Positions 1 through 7,467 of a stretch of 8,005 nt of DNA are shown one piece after another. Origin of the DNA: Gammaproteobacteria bacterium. GTDB taxonomy: Bacteria > Pseudomonadota > Gammaproteobacteria > Competibacterales > Competibacteraceae. The stretch lies in the NCBI GenBank assembly GCA_003562535.1, contig PWUP01000011.1, positions 1 through 8,005 of the forward strand, in the 5' to 3' direction. A model generated the notes under the pieces. That model saw only the letters and a list, made by a program, of their open reading frames with translations. It did not search any database and was not told where the DNA came from. Position 1 is the first letter of the stretch. Each line of letters opens with the position of its first letter. The translations under genes were made by a program, and so were the position numbers.

Positions 1-591
1 ACATCGGACGCCACCACACTGGCTCAGACCCTACTCGGTCAGGTTCTCGTGCGGGTGCTGGCAGACGGTACGCGCCTGTCAGGGAGGATTGTTGAGACGG
101 AAGCCTATCTCGGTGTCGAAGATCGCGCCGCTCACAGTTTTGGCGGACGGCGAACCCCCCGCAATGCCTCGATGTGGGGGCCAGCAGGCCATGCCTATGT
201 TTACTTCACCTACGGTATGCACCACTGCATGAATGTGGTCGCAGACGCAGCGGGTCAGCCCAGCGCCGTATTACTCCGCGCCCTCGAACCGCTGGACGGC
301 ATCGAGCGGATGCGTACCCAGCGCGCCGTCAAGATAGCCGCTTCGCGCCTGCGCACCGTGGATCTGTGCTCGGGACCGGCTAGACTCGCTCAAGCCTTGG
401 CTATTGACCGCACGCTGGATGGCGCTGACTTGGTTGTTGGATCGGCGCTGTTCATCGAACAGGGGCATCTAGTTCCTGCCGACGGCATCGTCGCCAGACC
501 CCGAATCGGCATCGGTTATGCGGGTGAGTGGGCGGATAAACCGCTGCGCTTTTGTGTGGTCGGTAACCCGAATCTGAGTCGCAGGGTATAG
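1..591 (+). CDS. aag: 3-methyladenine DNA glycosylase (AAG/MPG family), 5' end cut off by window
   Basis: The frame is open from base 1 to a TAG at 589-591 and gives 196 visible residues, so the true start lies upstream, probably only 10-20 codons away judging from the usual family length of about 200. The family excises alkylated purines such as 3-methyladenine from DNA, leaving an abasic site for base-excision repair in the cytoplasm. Numbering from the first visible codon, the segment VETEAY places the catalytic glutamate at E34, with Y36 and H45 matching the base-stacking and pocket residues of human AAG. TPRN lies at 52-55, and YVYFTYGMHHCMN at 66-78 carries the intercalating tyrosine (Y68) and the pocket asparagine (N78). 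LLRALEP at 91-97 and the C-terminal PRIGIGYAGEWADKPLRF block are also typical. A GTG at 49 could be called as a start but would remove the conserved LAQTLLGQVL segment. The gene converges on prpE and appears unrelated to the neighbouring acyl-CoA operon. Confidence 0.93.
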   Translation, partial: TSDATTLAQTLLGQVLVRVLADGTRLSGRIVETEAYLGVEDRAAHSFGGRRTPRNASMWGPAGHAYVYFTYGMHHCMNVVADAAGQPSAVLLRALEPLDGIERMRTQRAVKIAASRLRTVDLCSGPARLAQALAIDRTLDGADLVVGSALFIEQGHLVPADGIVARPRIGIGYAGEWADKPLRFCVVGNPNLSRRV

Positions 592-600
592 TTACTGGAT

Positions 601-622
601 ACTCGCACACTCGCACACTCGC
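601..622. repeat. Short 8-base tandem repeat
   Basis: The unit ACTCGCAC occurs 2.75 times in direct tandem just after the glycosylase stop codon and before the terminator hairpin. It is non-coding and has no recognised role. It may be slippage-prone, and copy number could vary between strains. Confidence 0.7.
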
Positions 623-627
623 GGTTG

Positions 628-665
628 AAAAAACAACCCCCTGCGTTTTATCCGCAGAGGGTTGT
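628..665 (-). terminator. Rho-independent terminator of the acs-thiolase-prpE operon
   Basis: Two 13-base arms (653-665 and 633-645) pair at 12 of 13 positions around a 7-base loop. Read on the minus strand, the stem is followed directly by six T residues (628-633 in plus coordinates). The hairpin starts 30 bases after the prpE stop codon. On the plus strand there is no T-run after the stem, so it should stop transcription of the minus-strand operon but is not an obvious terminator for the converging glycosylase gene. Confidence 0.88.
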
Positions 666-694
666 GGTAGCAGTCAGTCTGCTGTGTGACGGAC

Positions 695-2593
695 TTATTT
701 GGTTGCGTAACCGATGCTTTGTAAGGCTTCGGTCACTTCATCGAGAATGGCCGGATCATCAATCGTCGCTGGAGCACGGTAGTCCTCGCTGTCAGCGATT
801 TTCTGCATGGTGCCGCGCAGCACCTTACCCGAGCGGGTTTTGGGCAGACGCGGTACGATGACCACATGCTTGAACGCCGCCACTGGGCCGATTTGGTTGC
901 GTACCTGCTGGATCAATTCTTTGGTGATCTCGTCCTTATCCTTATCGATGCCCGCTTTCAGAACCACCAAACCGACCGGCAATTGGCCTTTAAGCTGATC
1001 AGCCGCGCCGATGACGGCACATTCAGCGACGGCTTGATGGCTTGACAACACTTCTTCCATCGCGCCGGTGGAAAGCCGATGCCCAGCGACATTAATCACG
1101 TCGTCAATTCGGCTCATAATCCATAAATAGCCGTCTGTGTCCTGATACCCAGCATCCCCGGTCAGATAATAGCCGGGGTAAGTGGTCATATAGGCATTAC
1201 GGAAACGCTCATCATTGCCCCACAGCGTCGGCAGGCAACCCGGCGGCATGGGCAGTTTGATGACAATATTGCCCATATCCCCGCGTGGGACTTCTTTGCC
1301 AGATTCGTCCAGTACCTGCACGTCATAGCCCATGACGGCCTTGGTGGGCGAGCCGTGTTTAATCGGCAGTTGTTCGATGCCCAGACAGTTGGCGGCAATC
1401 GCCCAACCGGTTTCGGTTTGCCACCAGTGGTCGATGACCGGCACTTTGAGCATGGTTTCGGCCCAATTGAGCGTATCGGGGTCGGAGCGCTCACCGGCTA
1501 AGAACAAGGCTCGGAAAGGCCCTAGGTCATACTGCTTGAGGTAGTCGCCCTTGGCATCTTCTTTTTTGATGGCGCGGAATGCCGTAGGTGCGGTGAACAG
1601 AGTGGATACCCCATGCTGGCTGATCACTCGCCAAAATGCGCTCGGATCGGGCGTACCGACCGGTTTGCCCTCGTAAACAATGGTGGTGCAACCGTATAAC
1701 AGAGGGGCATAGACAATATAGGAGTGACCCACCACCCAGCCGACATCGGAAGCCGCCCAGTACACTTCACCTGGCTCCATATTGTAGATATGGCGCATGC
1801 TCCAAGTGAGCGCAACCGCATGACCGCCGTTATCGCGCACCACGCCTTTAGGCTGGCCAGTAGTGCCTGATGTATAAAGGATATACAGCGGATCAGTAGC
1901 GGCTACGGGCACACAGTCGGCAGGGGTTGCCTGCTCGCTCACCGTTTGCCAATCGTAGTCACGACCGGCTTGTAAGCTCGCCTCGACTTGAGGACGCTGC
2001 AAGATGATGCAGCTTTCCGGCTTATGCTGCGCTTGTTCAATCGCCGCATCCAATAGTGGTTTATAAGGGATGATTTTTTTACCCTCGATACCACAGGAGG
2101 CACTGACAATCAGTTTGGGTTGGGCATCATTAATACGGGTGGCCAGTTCGTTAGCGGCAAAACCGCCGAATACAACGGAGTGAATCGCCCCAATGCGAGC
2201 GCAGGCCAGCATAGCGATGGGAGCTTCCGGGATCATCGGCAGGTAGATGATGACCCGATCCCCTTTGCCGACACCGCGTGCGACCAAAGCACCGGCAAAT
2301 TGCGCCACTTGCTCAAGTAATTGACTGTACGTAAACCGTTTAACGGTATCAGTCACCGGGCTGTCGTAAATCAGGGCGAGCTGATCGCCGCGCCCTCGTT
2401 CCACATGCCGATCCAGACAGTTGTAACAGGTGTTCAATTCCCCGCCAGCAAACCAGCGGTAGGCCGGGGGATTACTGTCATCCAGTACGGTGTCCCAGCG
2501 CCGAATCCAATCAACGGCCTCAGCGGCCTCGCCCCAGAAGCCGTGTGGATCGCTCAATGAGCGTTGATACAGTTCGTCATGTTTGCCCATCAT
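695..2593 (-). CDS. prpE: Propionyl-CoA synthetase (propionate-CoA ligase), AMP-forming
   Basis: A 632-residue protein of the ANL (acyl-CoA synthetase) superfamily, close to the roughly 628 residues usual for PrpE. It should convert propionate, ATP and CoA to propionyl-CoA, AMP and pyrophosphate in the cytoplasm. An ACAS N-terminal domain covers about residues 1-60 and the large adenylating domain about 60-500. The phosphate-binding loop YTSGTTGQPKG is at 240-250, WWQTETG at 390-396, LTGD at 477-480 and the hinge RIDDVINVAGHR at 495-506. The C-terminal lid ends in PKTRSGK at 584-590, where K590 is the lysine that acetylation switches off in the family. The segment LAGERSDPDTLNW (365-377) and TGW after the WWQTE motif look like PrpE rather than Acs. 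Two ATGs are adjacent (2593 and 2590). An AAGGG at 2598-2602 lies 4 bases before the first and 7 before the second, so the second may be the real start. It is the last gene of the operon, 9 bases after the thiolase stop. Confidence 0.93.
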   Translation of the reverse strand: MMGKHDELYQRSLSDPHGFWGEAAEAVDWIRRWDTVLDDSNPPAYRWFAGGELNTCYNCLDRHVERGRGDQLALIYDSPVTDTVKRFTYSQLLEQVAQFAGALVARGVGKGDRVIIYLPMIPEAPIAMLACARIGAIHSVVFGGFAANELATRINDAQPKLIVSASCGIEGKKIIPYKPLLDAAIEQAQHKPESCIILQRPQVEASLQAGRDYDWQTVSEQATPADCVPVAATDPLYILYTSGTTGQPKGVVRDNGGHAVALTWSMRHIYNMEPGEVYWAASDVGWVVGHSYIVYAPLLYGCTTIVYEGKPVGTPDPSAFWRVISQHGVSTLFTAPTAFRAIKKEDAKGDYLKQYDLGPFRALFLAGERSDPDTLNWAETMLKVPVIDHWWQTETGWAIAANCLGIEQLPIKHGSPTKAVMGYDVQVLDESGKEVPRGDMGNIVIKLPMPPGCLPTLWGNDERFRNAYMTTYPGYYLTGDAGYQDTDGYLWIMSRIDDVINVAGHRLSTGAMEEVLSSHQAVAECAVIGAADQLKGQLPVGLVVLKAGIDKDKDEITKELIQQVRNQIGPVAAFKHVVIVPRLPKTRSGKVLRGTMQKIADSEDYRAPATIDDPAILDEVTEALQSIGYATK

Positions 2594-2597
2594 TGTG

Positions 2598-2602
2598 CCC
2601 TT
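2598..2602 (-). promoter_or_regulatory. Ribosome binding site of prpE, abutting the thiolase stop codon
   Basis: AAGGG on the minus strand begins right after the thiolase TAA (2605-2603) and precedes the twin ATG codons of prpE. The closeness suggests that termination on the thiolase frame and initiation on prpE are coupled. The spacing slightly favours the second ATG. Confidence 0.5.
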
Positions 2603-3793
2603 TTATAAGCGTTCGAACACAGCGGCAATGCCTTGGCCGCCACCGATGCACATGGTCACCAGTGCATAGCGACCGCCAATGCGTTGCAATTCGTACAGCG
2701 CTTTAACCGTAATGATGGCACCGGTAGCCCCAATGGGGTGACCCAAAGCGACCGCTCCACCATTCGGGTTGGTCTTAGCGGGGTCAAAGCCCAGCTCTTT
2801 GCTGACGGCACAGGCTTGCGCAGCAAAGGCTTCATTGGATTCGATCACATCCAGATCAGCAACCGTTAACCCCGCCCGCTCCAGAACTTTTTGCGTAGCC
2901 GGAATCGGTCCAATCCCCATGATTTTGGGATCAACGCCCGCATGAGCATAAGCAACCAGACGCGCCATGGGTTGTAAACCCTGCGCCTCGGCCACACTGC
3001 GTTCCGCCAGCACCAAGGCCGCTGCGCCATCATTAATGCCTGAGGCATTACCCGCAGTCACGGAACCGCCTTCTTTTCTGAACACAGCCCGCAGCTTACC
3101 CATGCCCTCGACACTGGCATCGCCGCGTACATGCTCATCGGTATCAAATACGGTGACGCCTTTGCGGGTTTTTAACTCAATCGGCAGGATTTGCTCCTTG
3201 AAGTAACCCTGAGCAATGGCATTGGCCGCCCGCCGATGGCTTTCAACAGCAAATTCATCCTGCTGATCACGGCTGATGCCGTACTGTTCTGCGACATTTT
3301 CGGCAGTGACGCCCATGTGGATGGTGTCGAAGGGATCAGTCAGGGAGCCGACCATCATATCGACGACCTTATTGTCGGCCATACGTGCTCCCCAGCGCAT
3401 AGCGGGCAATACATAAGCCGCACGGCTCATGGATTCAACGCCGCCGCCGATAGCGACATCCGTATCGTTCAGTAAGATGCTTTGTGAGGCCGAGATAATG
3501 GCCTGCAACCCACTGCCGCATAGACGGTTAAGGGTCAGCGCCGAGGTGTGTTGTGGCAGTCCACCGTCGATGCAGGCGACTCGGGAAACGTACATATCAC
3601 GGGCTTCACCATGAATCACATTACCCAACACCACATGACCGACACTTTGTGGATCGATCTTGGCGCGGCTGACCGCTTCGCGCAATACTTGGGCGGCCAA
3701 TGAGGTGGGGGGGACATCTTTCAGCCCACCGCCGTAATCGCCAATGGCGGTGCGCACTCCACTTAATACGACAACTTCGCGTGTATCACTCAT
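2603..3793 (-). CDS. bktB: Beta-ketothiolase (acetyl-CoA C-acyltransferase), BktB-like
   Basis: A 396-residue biosynthetic-type thiolase, the usual length for the family. It condenses two acyl-CoA molecules (acetyl-CoA with acetyl-CoA or propionyl-CoA) to a 3-ketoacyl-CoA and also runs in reverse. Counting from the chosen start, the acylated cysteine is C92 in NRLCGSG. NEAF is at 320-323, the catalytic histidine is H352 in GHPIGATG, and the proton-shuttle cysteine is C382 in CIGGGQG. From memory, the N-terminal REVVVLSGVRTAIG, the DMYVSRVA and SRAAYVLPAMRWGARM segments and the C-terminal RYALVTMCIGGGQGIAAVFE resemble Ralstonia eutropha BktB more than PhaA. The symbol is therefore a subclass assignment to be tested. 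An ATG 21 bases further upstream (3814) has no ribosome site. The ATG at 3793 sits 8 bases after GAGGAAG and matches the BktB N-terminus. It lies between acs and prpE in one operon, which supports a role in joining their products. PhaA or AtoB-type acetoacetyl-CoA thiolase is the alternative. Confidence 0.9.
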   Translation of the reverse strand: MSDTREVVVLSGVRTAIGDYGGGLKDVPPTSLAAQVLREAVSRAKIDPQSVGHVVLGNVIHGEARDMYVSRVACIDGGLPQHTSALTLNRLCGSGLQAIISASQSILLNDTDVAIGGGVESMSRAAYVLPAMRWGARMADNKVVDMMVGSLTDPFDTIHMGVTAENVAEQYGISRDQQDEFAVESHRRAANAIAQGYFKEQILPIELKTRKGVTVFDTDEHVRGDASVEGMGKLRAVFRKEGGSVTAGNASGINDGAAALVLAERSVAEAQGLQPMARLVAYAHAGVDPKIMGIGPIPATQKVLERAGLTVADLDVIESNEAFAAQACAVSKELGFDPAKTNPNGGAVALGHPIGATGAIITVKALYELQRIGGRYALVTMCIGGGQGIAAVFERL

Positions 3794-3801
3794 TGTTTTA
3801 T

Positions 3802-3808
3802 CTTCCTC
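3802..3808 (-). promoter_or_regulatory. Ribosome binding site fixing the thiolase start at 3793
   Basis: GAGGAAG on the minus strand lies 8 bases before the ATG at 3793-3791. It lies inside the extra N-terminal coding stretch implied by the upstream ATG at 3814, which has no Shine-Dalgarno-like sequence of its own. This argues for the shorter thiolase. Confidence 0.65.
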
Positions 3809-3819
3809 AGTCATGGATG

Positions 3820-5760
3820 TTATTTAACAGCGCGATTATCGATCAGATCATCGACAACGCCAGGATCGGCCAGCGTACTGGTATCACCCAGCGCATCGAT
3901 TTCATTAGCCGCCACTTTACGCAAGATGCGGCGCATGATCTTACCGGAACGAGTTTTGGGTAAGCCCGGTGCCCACTGGATCACATCCGGGCTAGCAATG
4001 GGGCCAATTTCATTACGCACATGCTTGACCAGCTCTTTGCGCAGTTCCTCGGTGGCTTCTACGCCAGCCATCAGCGTTACATAGGCGTAAATGCCTTGAC
4101 CCTTGATATCGTGAGGATAACCAACCACGGCGGCTTCAGCCACAGCGTCATGCAGCACCAGCGCTGACTCGACCTCAGCCGTACCCATACGGTGGCCGGA
4201 GACATTGATCACATCGTCCACACGCCCAGTGATCCAATAATAGCCGTCTTCGTCGCGGCGGGCGCCGTCCCCAGTGAAATAATAGCCTTTGTACATGGCG
4301 AAATAGGTTTCGAAGAAACGCTGATGATCCCCATACACGGTGCGCATCTGTCCCGGCCAGGGTTGTTTGATCACCAGATTGCCATCACCGGCTCCTTCGA
4401 TTTCATTGCCCTCGGCATCCAGCAGTGCGGGAACCACACCAAAGAAGGGCAGGGTGGCGGAACCCGGTTTGAGGGTCGTGGCCCCCGGCAGTGGGGTGAT
4501 GAGAATCCCACCGGTTTCAGTTTGCCACCAGGTATCAACAATGGGGCAGCGGCTATCGCCGACGACTTGGTAATACCATTCCCAGGCCTCGGGATTAATC
4601 GGCTCACCGACTGACCCTAGTATGCGCAGGCTGCTGCGGCTGGTTTTTTTCACCGGCTCTTCACCGTCGCGCATCAGCGCTCGGAGAGCGGTGGGGGCGG
4701 TGTAAAAGATATTGACTTGATGTTTATCGACCACTTCCCAGAAGCGGCTGGTGGTGGGATAGTTGGGCACGCCTTCAAACATCAAGGTGGTGGCGCCGTT
4801 GGTTAATGGGCCGTACACAATATAGCTGTGACCGGTGACCCAGCCGACATCCGCTGTACACCAATAGATTTCGCCATCGTGATAGTCGAAAACGTATTTG
4901 TGGGTCATGGCTGCGAACAGATTGTAGCCGCCGGTGGTGTGCAGTACGCCTTTGGGCTTGCCGGTGGAGCCCGAGGTATAGAGGATGAACAGCGGATCTT
5001 CCGCATCCATGGGTTCCGGTGGGCAATCTCCCTTAACGGCTGCGGTGGCTTCGTGATACCAGATATCTCGGCCTTCGTGCCAGTCAATATCCCCTCCGGT
5101 ACGCTTGACCACCACTACGGTTTTGACACTGGGGGTCTGTTGGCAGGCTTTGTCACTATTGGCTTTCAGCGGTACTTTACGTCCGCCGCGCAGCCCTTCA
5201 TCAGCGGTGATAACGGCTTTGCACTCAGAATCATTGATTCGATCTTTCAGCGCATCCGGGGAAAAGCCGCCAAAGACGATGGAGTGTACGGCACCGATGC
5301 GCGCACAAGCCAGCATGGCGTAAGCGGCTTCAGGAATCATGGGTAAATAGATACACACCCGATCACCTTTACCGACCCCACGGTCTTTCAGCACATTAGC
5401 CAGTCGGCAGACGTGGTCTTGCAGTTCGCTGTAGGTGATTTTACTGTCATCTGCTGGGTCGTCGCCTTCCCAGATGATCGCGACCTGACGGCCTTTACCC
5501 GCTTTAATATGGCGGTCAATGCAGTTATAGCTGACATTAAGCTGACCACCTTCAAACCAGCGGATGTGGGCCTTGCTGTAATCGTGTTCCCAGACTTTAT
5601 CCCACGGTTTGAACCACGTTAGAAATTGCGTAGCTTGCTCGCTCCAAAAGCCTTCTGGATCGTCAATTGATCGCTGGTAAAGGTCTTGGTATTGGTCATA
5701 ATTGATCAATGCAGCAGCCGCTATGTCAGGCGTAACTGGATAGCGTTTGACTTCGCTCAT
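3820..5760 (-). CDS. acs: Acetyl-CoA synthetase (acetate-CoA ligase), AMP-forming
   Basis: A 646-residue protein, against about 650 for typical Acs. It should activate acetate with ATP and CoA to acetyl-CoA through an acetyl-adenylate, in the cytoplasm. The N-terminal ACAS domain covers about residues 20-80 and the adenylating domain about 80-525. YTSGSTGKPKG is at 261-271, GSVGEPINPEAW at 382-393, and DTWWQTETGG at 409-418; a tryptophan in this last motif shapes the acetate pocket in Salmonella Acs. FTGD is at 495-498 and the hinge RVDDVINVSGHR at 513-524. PKTRSGK ends at K607, the counterpart of the acetylated lysine K609 of Salmonella Acs. The start is firm: a perfect AGGAGG (5769-5774) lies 8 bases upstream. 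It is the first gene of the operon; the thiolase begins 26 bases after its stop. It differs from prpE in its pocket-flanking residues, so the two are not a simple recent duplication. Confidence 0.95.
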   Translation of the reverse strand: MSEVKRYPVTPDIAAAALINYDQYQDLYQRSIDDPEGFWSEQATQFLTWFKPWDKVWEHDYSKAHIRWFEGGQLNVSYNCIDRHIKAGKGRQVAIIWEGDDPADDSKITYSELQDHVCRLANVLKDRGVGKGDRVCIYLPMIPEAAYAMLACARIGAVHSIVFGGFSPDALKDRINDSECKAVITADEGLRGGRKVPLKANSDKACQQTPSVKTVVVVKRTGGDIDWHEGRDIWYHEATAAVKGDCPPEPMDAEDPLFILYTSGSTGKPKGVLHTTGGYNLFAAMTHKYVFDYHDGEIYWCTADVGWVTGHSYIVYGPLTNGATTLMFEGVPNYPTTSRFWEVVDKHQVNIFYTAPTALRALMRDGEEPVKKTSRSSLRILGSVGEPINPEAWEWYYQVVGDSRCPIVDTWWQTETGGILITPLPGATTLKPGSATLPFFGVVPALLDAEGNEIEGAGDGNLVIKQPWPGQMRTVYGDHQRFFETYFAMYKGYYFTGDGARRDEDGYYWITGRVDDVINVSGHRMGTAEVESALVLHDAVAEAAVVGYPHDIKGQGIYAYVTLMAGVEATEELRKELVKHVRNEIGPIASPDVIQWAPGLPKTRSGKIMRRILRKVAANEIDALGDTSTLADPGVVDDLIDNRAVK

Positions 5761-5775
5761 TATGGAGTCCTCCTA

Positions 5776-5802
5776 ATTATTTGATTATTAAAAAACGGAC
5801 AA
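5776..5802 (-). promoter_or_regulatory. Candidate promoter / AT-rich leader of the acs operon
   Basis: The gap between hoxH and acs (5761-5921) turns markedly AT-rich just ahead of acs. On the minus strand TTGTCC (5797-5802) and AATAAT (5776-5781) resemble sigma-70 -35 and -10 boxes, but the 15-base spacer is short and the start site would fall almost on the AGGAGG, giving a very short leader. The rest of the gap holds only weak hairpins without T-runs, so no convincing hoxH terminator is visible and read-through from hoxH is possible. Confidence 0.25.
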
Positions 5803-5921
5803 TCAGCAGTTGGATGTTTTTAACGTGCCGGCGAGGCAACAATACCAGTTTGTCGGGCAAAAGTCATGGTCATAACACGGGAATGGCGGTAGGGATACCG
5901 GCAAGGCCACGACGTGACAGA

Positions 5922-7388
5922 TTATGAACGCACAATCTGCTTGACCACCCGGCCATCCGCTTCGGCCAATTCCAGCACTAACGGCATTTTGCCGAGGGCA
6001 TGAGTGGCACAGGATAGACAAGGATCAAAAGCGCGGATGGCGACTTCAATATGATTCAACAGCCCTTCCGTGAGTTGCCGACCATTGAGGTAACGGCGCG
6101 CCACCGAACGGATAGCCGTGTTCATCGCCTGATTATTATGCGTGGTGGACACGATTAAATTACACCAACTCACCAAGTCGTTGTCATCGACTCGGTAATG
6201 ATGGATCAAGGTGCCACGCGGGGCTTCAATGACGCCCACACCTTCGTGAGTGCGCTGTCCTTCAGCAACCAATTCGCCGCTGAGTAAATCCGGATCATCC
6301 AGTAATTCACTAATCACCTCAGCGCAGTGCAACATCTCGATCATCCGCGTCCAATGGTAGGCGAGCGTGGCATGAATCACCTCTGAACCGCCATAGTCCA
6401 TGAATTCCTGCCGTTCGGTTTCAGCCAAGGGGCTGGGGATGACATCGCAGTTTTGCACCCGCGCTAAGGGGCCGACTTTATACCAGCCGTGATCCGGACC
6501 AAACTGGCGCAGATAGGGGAACTTCATATAGCTCCACGGTTTGACTTGTTCATCTAGCACTTGCAGATAATCATGATCCGCCACACCCTCAAGCACAATG
6601 CGACCGTTGGCATCACGGAACCGTAACGTCCCATCATACAAATCCAGCGCCCCATCGGCGCGTACCAGACTGGCTAGGCCCGAAGGCACCGTACCAAATT
6701 CATCGTAGAGCACGGAATCGGTGTGATGGAGATGTTTGACTAACTCTACTGCGGCTTGACACCACGCCACAATCTGCGGGATATCGCGTTTGAATTGAGC
6801 TTGATCTTCTGGGGCAAGATGCCGGTTCATACCACCGGGTATGGAACCGGTGCCGTGTACTCGCTTACCTGCGGTAGCGCGGATGATTTCTTGACCGAAT
6901 TTGCGCAGCAACACCCCTTGGCGAGCCACATCAGGATAGGCGGCGGCTACACCCACAATATTGCGGCGTCCTACCTCAGATTCAAAACCGAATAATAAAT
7001 CGGGGGAGGATAAATGGAAAAAATGTAAGGCATGGGACTGCAATACTTGCCCGTAATGCATGAGACGGCGCATTTTTTCCGCCGTTGGTGTGATCTGTGT
7101 TGCTCCGACCACCTGATCCAGCGCTTTGGATGCAGCGAGATGATGACTCACCGGACAAATACCGCACAGGCGTTGCACCATGACGGGGATTTCCCAGTAG
7201 GGACGACCTTGGATAAACACTTCAAAGCCGCGAAACTCGACAATGTGCAGACGCGCTTCTTGGACATGATCGTCAGTGTCTAACAGCAAGGTGACTCGAC
7301 CGTGGCCTTCAACGCGAGAGACCGGATCAATGACTACGCGGCGTAGGCGGTCACGGTGGGTAGCGGTTTCCAGTTCAGCAGTCATCAT
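5922..7388 (-). CDS. hoxH: Bidirectional NAD-linked [NiFe] hydrogenase large subunit HoxH
   Basis: From the ATG at 7388 this is a 488-residue protein, the length I recall for Ralstonia eutropha HoxH. It carries the Ni-Fe active site of the soluble HoxEFUYH-type hydrogenase, which interconverts H2 with protons and NAD(H) in the cytoplasm. RVEGHG is at 25-30. The first nickel-binding pair is C75 and C78 in RLCGICPVSHH, and the second is C457 and C460 in DPCLSCATH. The 25 residues after H463 match the C-terminal extension that a maturation protease (HoxW in known systems) removes after nickel insertion. PTAEKMRRL (101-109), WSYMKFPYL (285-293) and EAPRGTLIHHY (388-398) are HoxH-type motifs. An upstream in-frame GTG (7445) would add 19 residues, but these are coded by a palindromic repeat and are basic and proline-rich, so they are rejected. 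The second ATG at 7385 is also possible. No good ribosome site precedes either ATG. hoxY is not found immediately upstream. Confidence 0.93.
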   Translation of the reverse strand: MMTAELETATHRDRLRRVVIDPVSRVEGHGRVTLLLDTDDHVQEARLHIVEFRGFEVFIQGRPYWEIPVMVQRLCGICPVSHHLAASKALDQVVGATQITPTAEKMRRLMHYGQVLQSHALHFFHLSSPDLLFGFESEVGRRNIVGVAAAYPDVARQGVLLRKFGQEIIRATAGKRVHGTGSIPGGMNRHLAPEDQAQFKRDIPQIVAWCQAAVELVKHLHHTDSVLYDEFGTVPSGLASLVRADGALDLYDGTLRFRDANGRIVLEGVADHDYLQVLDEQVKPWSYMKFPYLRQFGPDHGWYKVGPLARVQNCDVIPSPLAETERQEFMDYGGSEVIHATLAYHWTRMIEMLHCAEVISELLDDPDLLSGELVAEGQRTHEGVGVIEAPRGTLIHHYRVDDNDLVSWCNLIVSTTHNNQAMNTAIRSVARRYLNGRQLTEGLLNHIEVAIRAFDPCLSCATHALGKMPLVLELAEADGRVVKQIVRS

Positions 7389-7392
7389 TTTG

Positions 7393-7467
7393 TGCGAGAG
7401 ACCCCGTCCTTCAGGGCGGGGAGGATAGCGCCTCGTGCACAGCACGATTCAAGCGACCCGTCTCGCA
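7393..7467. repeat. Palindromic element with IS200/IS605-like terminal hairpin
   Basis: A 75-base nested structure. The 7-base ends TGCGAGA (7393-7399) and TCTCGCA (7461-7467) are inverted repeats. Inside lie two hairpins. CCCCGTCC/GGGCGGGG with a TTCA loop (7402-7421) is followed by AGGAT. TCGTGC/GCACGA with an ACA loop is at 7433-7447. The first hairpin plus AGGAT strongly recalls the right-end hairpin found beside tnpB in IS200/IS605-family elements, where it lies 3' of tnpB. Here no transposase or tnpB frame is present, so this would be a solo end, a non-autonomous derivative or a REP-like sequence. It ends 5 bases short of the hoxH ATG, so it forms the whole immediate leader of hoxH. The family assignment is by memory of the motif only. 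Confidence 0.6.

Noticed and set aside
628..665. Bidirectional terminator also serving the glycosylase gene
   Set aside because: No T-run follows the stem on the plus strand, so only minus-strand termination is supported.
1186..1494. A 102-residue minus-strand frame inside prpE
   Set aside because: It lies in an alternative frame of prpE across its conserved core and shows the arginine/proline/cysteine-rich composition of out-of-frame translation.
3794..3814. Upstream ATG for the thiolase at 3814
   Set aside because: It has no ribosome site. The ATG at 3793 has GAGGAAG at 8 bases and gives the family-typical N-terminus.
4192..5346. Plus-strand open frames of 140 and 172 residues opposite acs
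   Set aside because: They are antisense shadows of a strongly conserved acs frame, with no recognisable domains.
7389..7445. N-terminal extension of hoxH from a GTG at 7445
   Set aside because: The extra 19 residues are encoded by the palindromic element, are basic and proline-rich, and have no counterpart in HoxH. The 488-residue form from 7388 matches the family length.
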